NCBI GenBank assembly: GCA_011037195.1
Contig: JAAEAF010006073.1
Location: 1 to 64,000 of the forward strand
Length of the DNA stretch: 64,000 bases
Source: Triatoma infestans
Lineage: Eukaryota; Arthropoda; Insecta; Hemiptera; Reduviidae
Direction: 5' to 3'
This document shows positions 32,245 through 43,186 of the stretch, piece after piece. The first letter of the stretch is position 1. Each line of letters opens with the position of its first letter. The notes below the pieces were generated by a model that was given only the letters and a program-made list of their open reading frames with translations, had not been told where the DNA came from and did no database searches. The position numbers and the translations under genes were made by a program.

Positions 32245-32920
32245 TATCTTTCTCATTTTAAAAGGAAGTATTGCGATCGTGTTAGATTTTTTGTAATCAA
32301 ATTCTTACCGGAAATACATGTTGTTTTGAAGAAGTTCTTCTAAGGAAAAAATATTTTTTGAGAATGATCTCTATATGTGCGTATAAAAAAAAAAAACGAA
32401 AAGTCACTGGTCTTCCAGTGCCGGAAGTGAATGGTTTTTTTTGTTTTTCTTTTTCCGGTTTTTCGAGATTTTCTCAAAAACGGCTCACATCATTTTCTTT
32501 AAACTTCTTGTACTATCTAAACAAATGAATTCCTATAACTTTTATTTGAAAGATTTAATCTCCGGGACGATTTATTTTTTTGGGGGGTTCGGAGGGAACA
32601 GTAGCGTTATAGTTGGTTTTCTGTAAAGTACTGCTTTAGGATTATGGTTTTTTCCCACCTTCAGAATATTAATACAAATTAGGAGCATCCGTATCCAAAT
32701 TTTGAAGAAAATCTGTTAACCGGAAACTGTTATTTTACAAAGATTTTTGAGTTTTTTTGGAATTTTCTCGAAAACAGTTTTATTTGAAACATTTTTTCTG
32801 AAAAACAAAATGATTTTAGAGGGGGGGTCTGTCAGTTTGTTTAAATTCTAAATTTGCTCAAGCTTTGTTGGTTTCAACATAGAGTGCTCCCCAAATAAGG
32901 CCGCTCAGGTGTACAAAGTA
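32245..32920 (+). repeat. ACT repeat with alternative 3' module
   Basis: Starts ACTTTATCTTTCTCATT and AAAGGAAGTATTGCGATCG, with TTACCGGAAATACATG, GTGCCGGAAGTGAATGG and AACCGGAAACTG boxes. It ends not with the usual hairpin but with a module (CTCAAGCTTTGTTGG, about 32856-32920) that recurs inverted at about 47010-47085. Confidence 0.7.
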
Positions 32921-33150
32921 AAATTCCCACCACTATATGTACGGTCAGCCCAGCTAAACATTGTAACGTTGTAATTTTAAAGAAATTTTCTTAATTAAAT
33001 TGAAGTGTTACATACCATATTTTGTTTAACACAAAAATTCTATTTATATACACAGTTCTTATAAATCAGAATTCAAGCTGAATCAACAACAACATGAACA
33101 GCCATGACTTAATTTACTTTTTAAGTAAAGATGGAATCTCATGAATAAAA
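32921..33150. other. AT-rich spacer
   Basis: No feature seen. Confidence 0.4.
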
Positions 33151-33372
33151 TAGGCGCGTCAACATCTATCTATGGTCATTGGCGCCCGGAACCTTCTCAG
33201 TGCACTGCCGGCCTTCGGACAGTGTACTCTCGCTACAGTCAACACTGCCCATCACCGGACAGTGAGCTGTAGAGGCTCTCAGGAAGAAAAAATCTAAGGG
33301 TAGCACCGCTGGACTCGAACCCGGGTCCTCCGCGTGAGAGTCCAGTACGCTAACCACTTAGCTATTCAATTC
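33151..33372 (-). mobile_element. tRNA-derived SINE (family 1), intact head
   Basis: Minus-strand copy with the best-preserved promoter: A-box TAGCTAAGTGGTTAGCGTA and B-box GGGTTCGAGTCC. The body shows GGAGCCT-like and GCACTGAGAAGGTTCCGGGC segments and the 3' end GACGCGCCTA. The flanks both carry AATAAAATA (33141 on and 33382 on), a possible target-site duplication. The 63-codon frame here is a SINE translation. Confidence 0.88.
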
Positions 33373-33679
33373 CATGTAATAATAAAATAAAAGCTTTCCT
33401 ATTTTACTGTAATAACCATCCACATAACGATACTTAGGACAGCTGTCAAATAAATATTTTAAAAGGAATACATAAATATATAAATATATATTATAAAACA
33501 ATAGAAAATATAGATATAATTAGTTATGGAAAATATGTATAATTAGTTATTTTATTTTTCTGTTATCTGAAAATGAGATGTCATTATTACATAAATGTCA
33601 ATAAGCACTTATCGAATAACAATTAGTGGTTTTTATCGCATATTTCATTTTATATATATATATATATATACTATAATGG
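33373..33679. other. AT-rich DNA with a TA microsatellite
   Basis: Includes TATATATA runs at 33652-33671. No gene seen. Confidence 0.5.
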
Positions 33680-34335
33680 AAAGATATAAAAGATAAAATA
33701 ATTGAAAGAGTGGAGACCTTTAAATACCTTGGAGTTCACCTGCAAGAAAATGGTTTCTTGGATGGAGAAATAACAGAAAGAATAAGCCGGATGTGCGAGG
33801 CGAGTAAAAACAGACTTTCTAAACCGCCGATAGGTGACCAAGGAAACAAAAATGGCTGTGTTTAGAAAATGTTCCTAGCGTTCCTGACTTAGGCACGTGA
33901 ATCATGTATCTTGACTACCAAGAATCATTCTAAAATATAAGCCGCAGAAACGTGGTACTTATGGAAGGTAGCCGGTAAGACAAGGAAGGACAAAATTCGT
34001 AACACGATGATCAGGGCCCACCTTGGAACCAGGTCAGCCATTGATAAGGTAGAAGAGAACAGGTTAAGGTGGACGGGCCACTTAGTGCGCTTGGACTCCA
34101 ATCGAATAGCTAGGATTACGTACGGGTAAATGTGGAAGGAAGACTGAGGCCCAGACTGAGTTGTAAGGACGGAGTCAGGGAAGCGTACAGGAGAAGAGGG
34201 ATAGGTTGGAAGAAAACAGAAAAATTAGCAATTAGCACAAGATAGACAGAGATGGAAGACGCTCTATAAACAAACCCCCAACACTGTATAAACGATAAAA
34301 TGGATATGATTGTGTTGACGATGGTGATGATATAA
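33680..34335 (+). mobile_element. RTE-like LINE 3' fragment
   Basis: The plus strand encodes VETFKYLGVHLQENG at 33710 on, a post-palm motif of LINE RTs, and after frame breaks DKVEENRLRWTGHLVRLDS near 34040-34100, the conserved C-terminal LRW.GH motif of RTE-type and similar LINEs. The sequence ends in GACGATGGTGATGAT, a TGA/TGAT-like short tail typical of RTE elements. Many stops; the 5' half is missing. Confidence 0.75.
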
Positions 34336-34394
34336 AGTCTGATAACTCGCTGAAATACTAGTAGGTTATTAAGAATGAATATTAAATGCTATGA

Positions 34395-34535
34395 GATTCG
34401 GTTCATTGAAAGAAGTTTTGTGGGAAGGGGTTCCTCAAGAAAAAAAGTCATTTTATTAAGTTCAGTTACCTCCATTGATATGAAATTGAAGCAGTTATGT
34501 CTTGGGTGAGTGTTTCACACAAGATTTTTTTATTA
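34395..34535 (+). repeat. ACT repeat 3' end fragment
   Basis: Has the GAAGTTTTGTGGGAAGGGG block and ends TGTCTTGGGTGAGTGTTTCA, with the terminal hairpin and CAAGATTTTTTT. Confidence 0.65.
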
Positions 34536-34855
34536 TTTTTATTAGAACCATTTTTGCACTATAATATAATAACAGCTGTTAGAGTAAATGAGATTGTGAT
34601 TGTCTCATTCTATAGATTGGTTTTCTTTGTTAAATTTAAAAATAGAATGAATTGGATAAATGATGAATGAAGATTAATAAAAATGTTTATGATTACAAAG
34701 GTATTTTATTAATTTTATGATAATATTTTTATTATGATAAATGACAACTTCCGAGAATATCGTAAATTGGGGGGATTTAGATAAAAAATAATATTGCATC
34801 TCATTCCACAGGATGTACGCCTAAGTATTATTAATAATAGTGATTATTACAAAAA
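34536..34855. other. AT-rich spacer
   Basis: No feature seen. Confidence 0.4.
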
Positions 34856-35360
34856 ATAATCTGGTGTGAAATCACACTCTAACAGCAATTTCTATAGTTC
34901 TTATTGAAAATTTATTATCAAACTTATTACAGTTTTTATCACATTTTTAACTGTTTTCAATGTTAATATCTAATGGAGGAATCTAAACTTAATAAAACAA
35001 TTTTGGGTGTTGGTGTAGTGGTTATGAGCATGGTCTAGTAAGTGGGAGGTCCCCAGTTCGAATCCCGCGTATTACTAAATTTTATATTCGTTTAAAAAAA
35101 TGTTATTTTAGTAAAGTAGGTGTTTTTGCCACCACCGTCCTCGACAACAAATTTGGTAGTTGGACGTTAAGTCCGCCTGAAAAAATAGCGGCTTTGTTTT
35201 TTTCTTTCTTTTTTCTGTTAATTTAGAGTAAGAGAAAGTTGTGTGAGTGTTTCACACCAGATTTTTTTGTATTCAGAGAGTATACAAAATTCCCTACACA
35301 AATTCAGTTTCGAAAAATTTGTCACGATCATGGTAAAAGAGGGAGAGAAAGACAAAGAGT
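34856..35360. repeat. ACT-repeat terminal pieces around a SINE
   Basis: A minus 3' terminus (CTGGTGTGAAATCACACTC) is followed by TTAATAAAACAATTTT, then the SINE at 34997-35190, then a plus 3' end (GAGTAAGAGAAAGTTGTGTG with hairpin and T-run, 35227-35268) and a minus 5' scrap to 35360. Confidence 0.6.
34997..35190 (+). mobile_element. tRNA-derived SINE (family 3)
   Basis: A-box TTGGTGTAGTGGTTATGA and B-box AGTTCGAATCC at tRNA spacing (start about 35000, B-box at about 35056), with a different body from families 1 and 2 (GTTTTTGCCACCACCGTCC, GGACGTTAAGTCCGCCTG). Acceptor-stem ends do not pair well, so it is not a functional tRNA gene. The 3' boundary is approximate. Confidence 0.65.
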
Positions 35361-35841
35361 ATAATATCTAATATAATACTACAACAACACGCTTAATTTT
35401 GTTTTTATGAGTAAATGGATACAATACAATAATACAATAATACATAAAACATTCAATAAATAATGGTATAGCATCTTTCTTTGTCAATATCTCTCTTTAC
35501 TTATACTAATAATTATTATTATTATTACGAGTTTTATTATTATTTATTTTTACCAAACTTTTTGAATAGAACTTAAATAATTTAAAACTGCCATACAATT
35601 CAAGGCCACTATTATCTATTATACTTTATTATCATATGAATGCATTACTGAATTCAACAAAAAGTTTAAAAGTTCTTTTTGTGAATTAAATATATATATA
35701 TAGACATAAAGTACATATATACAATATATAATATAAACATAAGTACATATATAATATTTGCGTGTACACTAAGCTATTTACTTTAATTTCATTTTTGTGT
35801 ATATCCATTTATTTTTTTGTTTTAATAATGTTAAAAAAAAA
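35361..35841. other. AT-rich DNA with ATT and TA runs
   Basis: Includes AATTATTATTATTATTA (35510 on) and TATATATA runs (35692-35701). No gene seen. Confidence 0.5.
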
Positions 35842-36515
35842 AATCTAGTGTGAAACACTCGCACAGCTTTCATTTACTCCAGTTTTCAAAATTGCGATTG
35901 TCAAATTTTTTTGTTAGTATACCAAATTTTATGAAATTCGTCGGAGTTCGTCGAAAACTGTCCAGTTTACTAATTTCCTTGAAACTCGGAATTTTGGCAA
36001 ACTATTAATTTCTAATTAATTTTATTTTGATTGTAGAAATGTATAATCAACTATGATAGCACTAAGCGAAAAACCCAAACCCACCCCCTCCTCCAAAAGC
36101 CCCCTTAAATGAATTTTCCCAAAGAAATTTTTCAAATAAAAGTTGTAGATTTTTCTATGCGCAGTTGATATACCAAGTTTGAAGAAAATCGTCGGAGCCA
36201 ATTTCGTGGAAAATCACAAGAAAATTGAAAAATCCATTCACAATAAAGTGTTACTTCCGGTTGACCGATTTCGTCCAAAACATTTTATTGCCACGTCCGC
36301 TGGTGGAATTTGAACGATAATTATCAAATATGAACTTTCTGCGATTTTTCTTTTTTATAGTTATGCTGACTATACATAGACACACACGTACACACACATT
36401 CACAGACCAGTTTCCTAAACCACTTTTTCGGATCTCAATACGTGCATTTCCGGTGGAAACTAAATTCGAAAATTTGATACAATCGTAATACTTCCTAAGG
36501 TGTAAGAGAAAGTAA
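35842..36515 (-). repeat. ACT repeat, minus copy, internally deleted
   Basis: Starts CTAGTGTGAAACACTCGCAC, has the CCACCCCCTCCTCC block, GTTACTTCCGGTTGACCG and a CA site (36380-36400), and ends TTTCCGGTGGAAACTAAATT and ATACTTCCTAAGGTGTAAG. Confidence 0.8.
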
Positions 36516-37087
36516 AAAACATTTACCAGTCTCAGTATATAGGCGCAACTCCCCAGCTAGCTGATTTCCTACAAAAACTTAAGAATCCTATCAATATAGT
36601 TTGATGAACCTTAATAATAAATTCATAGGTTTTAGTCACCTTGTTGAATAGTTGGTGCCTAACCGCATTTGAGTTTCCTGCAATTTTCTTTAATTTTAAT
36701 ATTTTGTACAAATGCACACCGAGTAAGTAGATTTTTTTCTTGCCCCCAAAATAGTCCACAAAACACGTTATTTCCTATTCCACCAGTCTGAGAAAGTAAA
36801 ACATTTTATTAATCTTTATTTTCAAGGTCAAATTTATTATCATCATAAAATATTAAGATATTAATAACAGATACAAATAATGTTGTAATACGATCAGTGC
36901 ACACACTTGTCTTAGACAAGATAGCACAACAGATTTGTAAAGATTGACCACACATGCAGAACGGAATTTCCTGTCCAACTTGTAGGCTATTTTTCCTGTG
37001 ATTAATTTTCTCTTATCAGATGTTTAATTAAATTATAATGTTTATATTACTAATTTCACCACCCGACACTAGGTGCGCTCTCATTAT
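36516..37087. other. Unidentified segment with a 75-codon minus frame
   Basis: Between two GAGAAAGTAAAA motifs (36506-36518 and 36791-36802) lies about 270 bp containing an open minus frame (36759-36532, with YLLGVHLYKILKLKKIAG). I do not recognise the protein. It may be a fragment of an inserted retroelement. The remainder to 37087 is AT-rich. Confidence 0.35.
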
Positions 37088-37620
37088 TTCTTCCACTGCT
37101 GCGAGAAAGAGAAAGTTTTGCGATCTTGTTGAATTTTGGAAAATATCTCAAAAACCGAAAAGTCACAGGAAGGTCAAACATGGTATTTCGTTCTGCATCT
37201 GACACCAAGGTTTCGGCTTTGGCCGATAGGATTTTGATCCATCAATCGGAAGTGTAGTGCGACTTTACTGAATTTTTTTTTTCATTTTTTCGTGATTTTC
37301 TCGAAAACAGTTCCAAAGTGTTTCCCTAAACTTCATATACTATCTACATAAATGGATCTCTATCGCTTTTATTTGAAACATTATCCCAGGACTAATGATT
37401 TAGGGGGAGGGGGTTCTTTGGGAACAGTAACATTAAGCTGCCTCACAAAGTACCATTTCAGTACAATATACGGTTCTACCACTTATGTAATATTAATACA
37501 CATTAGAAGTGTTGCTAGAATCCTAAGTTTGAAATAAATCGGTTAACAGGAAATGCGATTTTACAGAATAGGTATTTTGAATTTTTCTGGAATTTTCTCG
37601 AAATCGATTATAACTATCGA
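37088..37620 (+). repeat. ACT repeat, plus fragment
   Basis: Starts GCTGCGAGAAAGAGAAAGTT and GCGATCTTGTTGAATTTTGG, with the TCTCAAAAACCGAAAAG block, ATCGGAAGTGTAGTGCG and the GGGGGAGGGGG block. It breaks at 37620, where a minus piece starts. Confidence 0.65.
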
Positions 37621-37918
37621 TTTAGAGCCGTTACGGAGAAAATCGCGAAAAAATGAAGAAAACATCCAGTGAAAGTGACACTTCCGGTTGATGGAATTTG
37701 CCCGAAAGCTTTGTATCATATGCGGTGGTGTATCATATACTAAATTCGCGCTTCCTATGATGTTTTGTTTTTGAGATATTGGTTTACACGCCCACATTAT
37801 TATTACATCGGCTCAACAGTCCTAGAGGACCCAGGGCTCATCCAAAAGTTTGTGCCAGCCATCCCTTTCTTGTCCTCCATGGCCTCCATCTTCAAATTCC
37901 CAACATTGTTAGGTCATC

Positions 37919-38083
37919 AGAGACATTTTCCGTGGTAGCCTGCTTCATTTGGTGGTCATCGACGGTTTCGGGCGTTCGCCCATCTTCAGGATGCGTTTTT
38001 CAGACAGTCCACAAAATGAAGCAGGCTACCACGGAAAATGTCTCTGATGCTTTCCAGCTCTGCGGAACCAATCACCACAACAA
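37919..38083 (-). mobile_element. Hammerhead-bearing foldback element (165 bp)
   Basis: Flanked by a perfect 14-bp target-site duplication ATTGTTAGGTCATC (37905-37918 and 38084-38097) inside the LINE fragment, so both boundaries are firm. The arm 37919-37955 (AGAGACATTTTCCGTGGTAG, then CCTGCTTCATTTGGTGG) is matched in reverse complement by 38009-38045. A hammerhead core sits between the arms and a 38-bp tail (38046-38083, ending CCAATCACCACAACAA) lies outside the right arm. No ORF. Relatives: 11558-11608 (termini only) and 22953-23041 (decayed). The 110-codon frame across it is not a gene. Confidence 0.85.
37957..37993 (-). ncRNA. Hammerhead ribozyme-like motif
   Basis: Minus strand: CATC (stem I), CTGAAGA, spacer T, stem II GGGCG/CGCCC with an AA loop, GAAAC, C, GTC, GATG closing stem I. 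Stem III is AC/GU with a single-base loop. All core positions are conserved. Confidence 0.72.
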
Positions 38084-38565
38084 ATTGTTAGGTCATCCTG
38101 GTCGTCCATAAAGAAGTTTTTGATAGCCTTTCTTCGCCCATTCCTTTCTATATGACCTATCCATCGGAGTCGACACTTTCTTACAAGAGTGACGATATCT
38201 AGCTCTTTAAACAGCTGGTATAGCTAGTCCTTCTTTCTTGCACGCCACTGTCCGTTTTCAATTCTTGGGCCAAATATTTTCCTTAAAACCTTTCTCTCCC
38301 ATATTCCAAGCAATTTAGCGCTTTCTTTTGACAATACCCATGTCTTGTTCAGCATAATCTGGGCATCACGTGATAGACAACTAAAACTCATGACTTTCGC
38401 CAGCGCAAAGCAATCATCTATTGCCAGCTGCAATTCTGGCTTTAATTTCAGGTTCTTAAACACACATACGCACATAAAATTTACTAAAAACATTATTTCC
38501 GGTGAAAACTTTATTTTGAAAATTTGACACGATCGCAATACACTTCCGCTTAAGAGAAAGTAAAA

Positions 38566-38589
38566 AGTAGTTTTTAGAATTTGTTATCT

Positions 38590-38634
<45 letters not shown>

Positions 38635-39120
38635 ACGTGTATATGTTAATTTCAATATAAAACTCAAAAATGAAAAATTCCAGAGTATTTAACCTTGATA
38701 TTTTTTTTGCGTATTCCCAGGGGATCTTTATAGACATGTTTCGTTTAAATAAAAAAAATCCCCTCAACAGGAATTGTACTAATAATTTAACCGTTTTGGG
38801 GAGTGATGGAAGGGGGAATTTACTCCAAAACCTATTCCATCAATTCCTTTTGACATTTTGTTCAACCAGACATATCGTATTTATTTGAATCAATTTTCTA
38901 TAGAAAACTGACGTATTTTAGTCGTGTTCTATTATGGGAGAGAGGGAGTGTTAGGCTTATCTTTGCAGTGCCACTTCAGTATATTTTGACGGCATTGTCA
39001 CCTCTACATTGTTATTCATAATTAAAATGTTTTGCCAAAATTTTGAATTATAAAACAGTTTTTTGAGAAAATTCTCCCCACCCCCCACCATCAAAAAACT
39101 GAAAATTTATTAGTACAATA
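38566..39120 (+). repeat. ACT repeat, plus fragment with GT microsatellite
   Basis: Contains TTTTTAGAATTTGTTATCTT and a long GT run (38592-38625) at the family's microsatellite site, the AAACTCAAAAATGAAAAATT block and a degraded middle region. No clear ends. Confidence 0.6.
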
Positions 39121-39189
39121 TTGTTGTTGAGCGTTTTTTGACCGAAAAATTCCTATCAAATTCCCCTTTGGTAAAAAAAAAGTGAGTGC

Positions 39190-39795
39190 GACATTACTCA
39201 ATTCAAAAAAAATAATAATTTTTTAACTACCTAAGGTCCTCGAGTCCGAAAAAGTGTTTTTTAGAAAATGGCGTATATATGTATACGCTACAGAAAGTTT
39301 AAATTTGACATTCCGTTTGTATATCACCGTGGGACCTGATAGGAAGTTAACTATCAAAAAATTCTCAACCGGAAGTAAAACTTTGCTGAATGATAGATTT
39401 TTTTTTTCAGTTTTTTGCGATTTTCTTGAAAACGGCTCCAACGGATTTCTTTAAACTTGATATGCCAGCTAAGATCTATCTACATCTAAAGATCTATAAC
39501 TTTTATTAGAACCATTTTCCCAAGAAAACTCATTTAAAAGGAAGTTTGTGGGGAAGAGTTGGGGGTTATGCTTTTCCCTCTAAAGTGCTATTTTAGTTTA
39601 TTATACGATTTTCAGCTTCTATATAATATTAATTAGAATTAAATATGTCGTTACCTAAATTTCAAGTTTAAATAAATTGGTTGACCGGAAGTGCGACTTT
39701 TACTCAATAGTTTCTGGATTTTCTTCATAAAAATATATATGGATTACATCAAAGTTTACTCGTATATTAACTATAAATCCAGAATGCCTTAACTT
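39190..39795 (+). repeat. ACT repeat, 5'-truncated plus copy
   Basis: Begins in the CGAGTCCGAAAAAGTG block, with AACCGGAAGTAAAACTTTG, a complete subrepeat (ATCTATAACTTTTATTAGAA to TTAGAATTAAATATGTCG), GACCGGAAGTGCGACTTTTAC and the start of the 3' block. Confidence 0.75.
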
Positions 39796-39913
39796 TTATT
39801 TGAATTTTCTTTAAAAAGTATAAATAAACTTTGTACATGAGACGGATGAGGTATTTAAAAGGAATATTTAAGTTAAGCTTCTTGCAATTTATCATTTTTG
39901 AGAAATATTTATG

Positions 39914-39947
<34 letters not shown>

Positions 39948-40110
39948 TAGAGAGACACACAGATACACAGACGCGCACACGAACTAAGAGAGAGATAATC
40001 AATTTGTAAAAAAGCCAATTTGTCATATAAGAACTTCCGAACATATATTTCCGGTTAAAATTTTGGCGCGATCGCAATACTTCCGCATAACAAGCAGCAA
40101 GAGAATGAGA
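39796..40110 (-). repeat. ACT repeat, minus 5'-end fragment with CT/CA microsatellite
   Basis: Has a CT run then a CA run (39913-39947), a TATTTCCGGTTAAAATTTTG box and the family 5' end ATACTTCCGCATAAC with AGAGAATGAGAAAG. Only the 5' third is left. Confidence 0.65.
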
Positions 40111-40635
40111 AAGGAAAACATTCAAATTTGATTTCAAACATTTAAATTAGAATTATACGAACTACAAAAAGAGAAGAATGATGTCTGTGATTATTTCCAC
40201 TTGATTAATTGTTTTTTTTTTTTCTAATTTACAAAAGACAAGAGAATTAACAGTTAAAAATTTAAGACGCATAAAGGTCAGCATGGTGGTGCGTTTGTAC
40301 GATAATAACTTAACCTATACGTGTATGTAGTATGTTGATGTTGCCAGATTTACTCTAGTTTAGTCACCAGCAAAGTGCCAATGCCTTCTTCATTTCTGTT
40401 CAATTCAGTTCTGTTTTTTCATTGAATAATTTCCCGCGCCTATACTTTCATTCACATGTTTAATTCACAAGAATTGTTCATCATCATCATCATCATATCA
40501 CGACTAAAATAGGTCCTTGTATTAGTCACTTTTATCTAAATTACATAAATGAGCACTTCTCATTACACACACACACACCCGCGCGCGCGCGTATATATAT
40601 ATTAAAATAATAATAACATAAGATATACAAAAAAA
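40111..40635. other. AT-rich DNA with simple repeats
   Basis: CATCATCATCAT at 40480-40495, and CA, CG and TA runs at 40565-40602. No gene seen. Confidence 0.5.
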
Positions 40636-41461
40636 AATCTGGTATGATACACTCACACAACTTTCTCTTACTCCAGTTTTAAAAATTGTGATTTACAAAT
40701 TTAATATTTAGTATACCAAATTTAATGAAATTCGTCAATGTTTTTATAGAAAAAAATCGCAAAAACTGAAAAAAGAAAAGAAACCACTTCCGGTTTACTA
40801 ATTTCCTTGAAACTCGGAATTTTGGCAATCTATTTATCTCTAATTAATTTTGTTTGGATGATAGATTTGTATTAACTATGGCACTTTAGAGAAAAACATA
40901 ACCCCACCTCTCCTCCAAAAGCTCTCTTAGATGACTTTACCAGAACAAATGTTTCAAATAAAAGTTGTAGCTCTTTATATATATATATAGTTCACATTCC
41001 AAGTTTAAAGAAAATATTTCTCATTAAAAACGCACTTCCGGTTATTCGATTTTTTTCATACTCGTAATTTCAACAACATATTTAACTAAAATTAAAGCTA
41101 ATGCTAAAATAAAAAAATTTTATTAATATTATTTAGATGATAGAATTGTGTAATAAACTGAAATAGCATTTTAGTGGAACACCTAACCCCACCCCTCCCC
41201 AATAAGTGCCTTTAAATGATTTTTCCTAGTGAAAAGTTTTAAGTAAAAGTTGAAGCACTTTGTATGTGCAGTTGATACAGTAAATTTCAAGAAAATCATT
41301 GGAGCCGTTTTACAGAAGATTTCAATAACGTCAAAACAACATTCAGTAAAGTGGCAATTCCGGTTGAGGAATTTTGACAGATAACGTACTTTCGAATGGG
41401 TGATAACTAAACGGAATATCAAGTTTGAACTTTCTACAATTTTTTTGTTTTTGAGCTATAA
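40636..41461 (-). repeat. ACT repeat, minus copy, family 5' end missing
   Basis: Starts CTGGTATGATACACTCACAC and ACTTTCTCTTACTCC, with CCACTTCCGGTTTACTAA, CGCACTTCCGGTTATTCG and CAATTCCGGTTGAGG boxes and the CCCCACCCCTCCCC block. It stops in the TTTTGTTTTTGAGCTATA block, where a plus piece begins. Confidence 0.85.
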
Positions 41462-41900
41462 TTTTTCAGTGTTCTGCTGTTTTTCTAAAATGGCTCCAAC
41501 GATTTTCTTTAAACTAAGTATGTGAGCTACACATATAGAGAAGCCACAACTTTTATTTGAAACATTTCTCCGGGTAAACTCATTTAAGCAGGCTTTTTCG
41601 GGTGGAGGAGAGTTATATTTATCTCTAAAGTGCTATCTTACAGTTGATTATACAATTCTACAATCTAGACAAAATTAATTAGAAATAAATAGATTGGCAA
41701 AATTTTGAGTTTCAAGAAAATTACTAAACGGAAGTCTGTTTTTAGTTATTGAACAGGTTTTTTTTTCAGTTTTTGTGATTTTCTCCATAAAAACATCGAA
41801 GAATTTCATTAAATTTTATATACTAACTATAAAGTTTATCAATTATAATTTTGAAAAATGGAGTAAGAGAAAGTTGTGCGAGTGTTTCACACCAGAATTT
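41462..41900 (+). repeat. ACT repeat, plus 3' half
   Basis: Starts in the middle block (TGGCTCCAACGATTTTC), has AACGGAAGTCTG, the GAAGAATTTCATT block and ends GGAGTAAGAGAAAGTTGTGC with the hairpin and T-run. Confidence 0.8.
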
Positions 41901-43075
41901 TTTTTTTTTTCAATATTAACAATTTTATTCTCGAAAACGGCTCCAACATTTTCTTTAGACTTCGTATGCTTCTATAAATTTGGAGTTCTAACATTGATAT
42001 AAAAAATTCAATGATATACAATGATTGTTGTAAAAAAATTGCTGAAATGCTTCTTAAGAATTCTGTACTGTTTTGTTGAATATATTATTCAGAGTGGGAA
42101 ATTATAAAAGGGGTTTTTGATTATCCCCGATTTTCTAGAATGTGCATCCGAAAATCCTTATCAGTAACGCCTGGTGGAAATTAAAGGAATTTAACTTGTA
42201 GTAAAAATACACACATTCAAGAAGTTTTAGACAATGAGAACTTTGAAAAATGTGGTAAACGAATGACGTGTGAATGATTCACATACAATCTATGCCATAG
42301 TTAATCTTGCTTGTTTACTAGATTATTCCATTAATGCATGTGGCGATAGCAGTATTTCCAATGGAAACACGAGTAGTACTGTTTGGAAATTGTAACATGC
42401 AAAATATACTAATAACTTTGATATTATCATAATAATAATAACTTTACACTTTTTATGACTGTTAATCATTTCTATTTCTTTACTTTACTATTTACCTCAT
42501 AATGTAATGAAATGAATTATGTCGTTTCTTAAGGTGTGAAAATAAACAAGGTTATTCTAAAAAATATTTTTTATTTTACAAATTCTAATAAAATAGAAAC
42601 GGATTCTGAATTTTAACTAGGTATATAGATTGACTACTTTAATGTTTAATTATAAGTCACTAAATACTAAGTACAGATTAACAACTTAAACTAGATATAT
42701 CATTTCCAGTGGACTGATTTAATTCAAACTTAGCAAGATTCTAGTATACTAAAATAGTATAGAATATTGAATTTTACTAATATGTAGTGATTCCTTTTTG
42801 TGTTAAAAATAACTAAAGGACTGACTCACTTACTATTTATCTACTTAAACTATCACTTCCAATAATTTAGTTCAAACATAGTAAGGTTCTAGTATGGGCT
42901 AAAATAGTACACAATATTGAATTCTATTGATAATTATAGGGTGATAATTTTTTGAGTCATAACTAACTAAAAAACTAACAGACTCACTACTTAAACTATC
43001 ACTTCCACTAGCCGATTGGGTTTGCTTAAACTTATATTTTAGCGACACTTTCCAAAACTTTCTTAAATAGTTAAT
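41901..43075. other. AT-rich region with tandem units at its end
   Basis: Mostly AT-rich, with one short ACT-like block near 41930-41960 (TCTCGAAAACGGCTCCAAC). No gene seen. The last 370 bases hold the tandem units described separately. Confidence 0.5.
42684..43050 (+). repeat. Imperfect tandem repeat, units of about 146-160 bp
   Basis: Units begin CTTAAACTA(G/T)...ATCA(C/T)TTCCA at 42684, 42844 and 42990 (the third is partial). Shared blocks are TTCTAGTAT, CTAAAATAGTA, ATATTGAATT and TAACTAA...GACTCACT. A related scrap lies near 51948-51985. Confidence 0.65.
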
Positions 43076-43078
43076 TTT

Positions 43079-43186
43079 CCACTTTCTCTTACTCCTAGTG
43101 AGAGAAAACATTCCGATTATGTCAAATTATTGATAACAAGTTTTCCTTAAGAAATACAGGTTTTGTGGTCCCCTGTGTCAGAGAAA
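43079..43186 (+). repeat. ACT repeat 5' end, left flank of a LINE
   Basis: ACTTTCTCTTACTCCTAGTG, CATTCCGATTATGTC, AAGAAATACAGG and GGTCCCCTGTGTCAGAGAAA. It shares unusual bases (ATTCCGAT, AAGAAATACA) with the ACT 5' end on the other side of the LINE at 43742. Confidence 0.8.

Larger units (their letters stand above)
37796..38455 (-). mobile_element. LINE 3' fragment with nested hammerhead element
   Basis: Minus strand: LLGIWERKVLRKIFGPRIEN and ENGQWRARKKD (38330-38224), then LYQLFKELDIVTLV and CRLRWIGHIERNGRRK in shifted frames, and FMDDQDDLT near 38110. This is the C-terminal part of a LINE polyprotein with the LRW.GH motif. Towards 37796 the 3' end is followed by a TAATAATAAT-like tail. 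It is interrupted by the hammerhead element at 37919-38083. Non-functional; clade uncertain. Confidence 0.75.
37621..38565 (-). repeat. ACT repeat, minus copy split by a LINE fragment
   Basis: The left piece 37621-37795 has CACTTCCGGTTGATGG. The right piece 38456-38565 has a CA site, TTTCCGGTGAAAACTTT and ACACTTCCGCTTAAGAG with AGAAAGT. The LINE at 37796-38455 separates them. Confidence 0.7.

Noticed and set aside
34997..35075. A functional tRNA gene
   Set aside because: A- and B-boxes are good but the acceptor ends do not pair, so a SINE head is more likely.
37779..38111. A 110-codon plus frame as a gene
   Set aside because: It spans a LINE antisense strand and the hammerhead element; target-site duplications explain both borders.
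38592..38625. GT runs as possible Z-DNA or regulatory elements of a gene
   Set aside because: They sit at the fixed microsatellite site of a dispersed repeat and there is no gene nearby.
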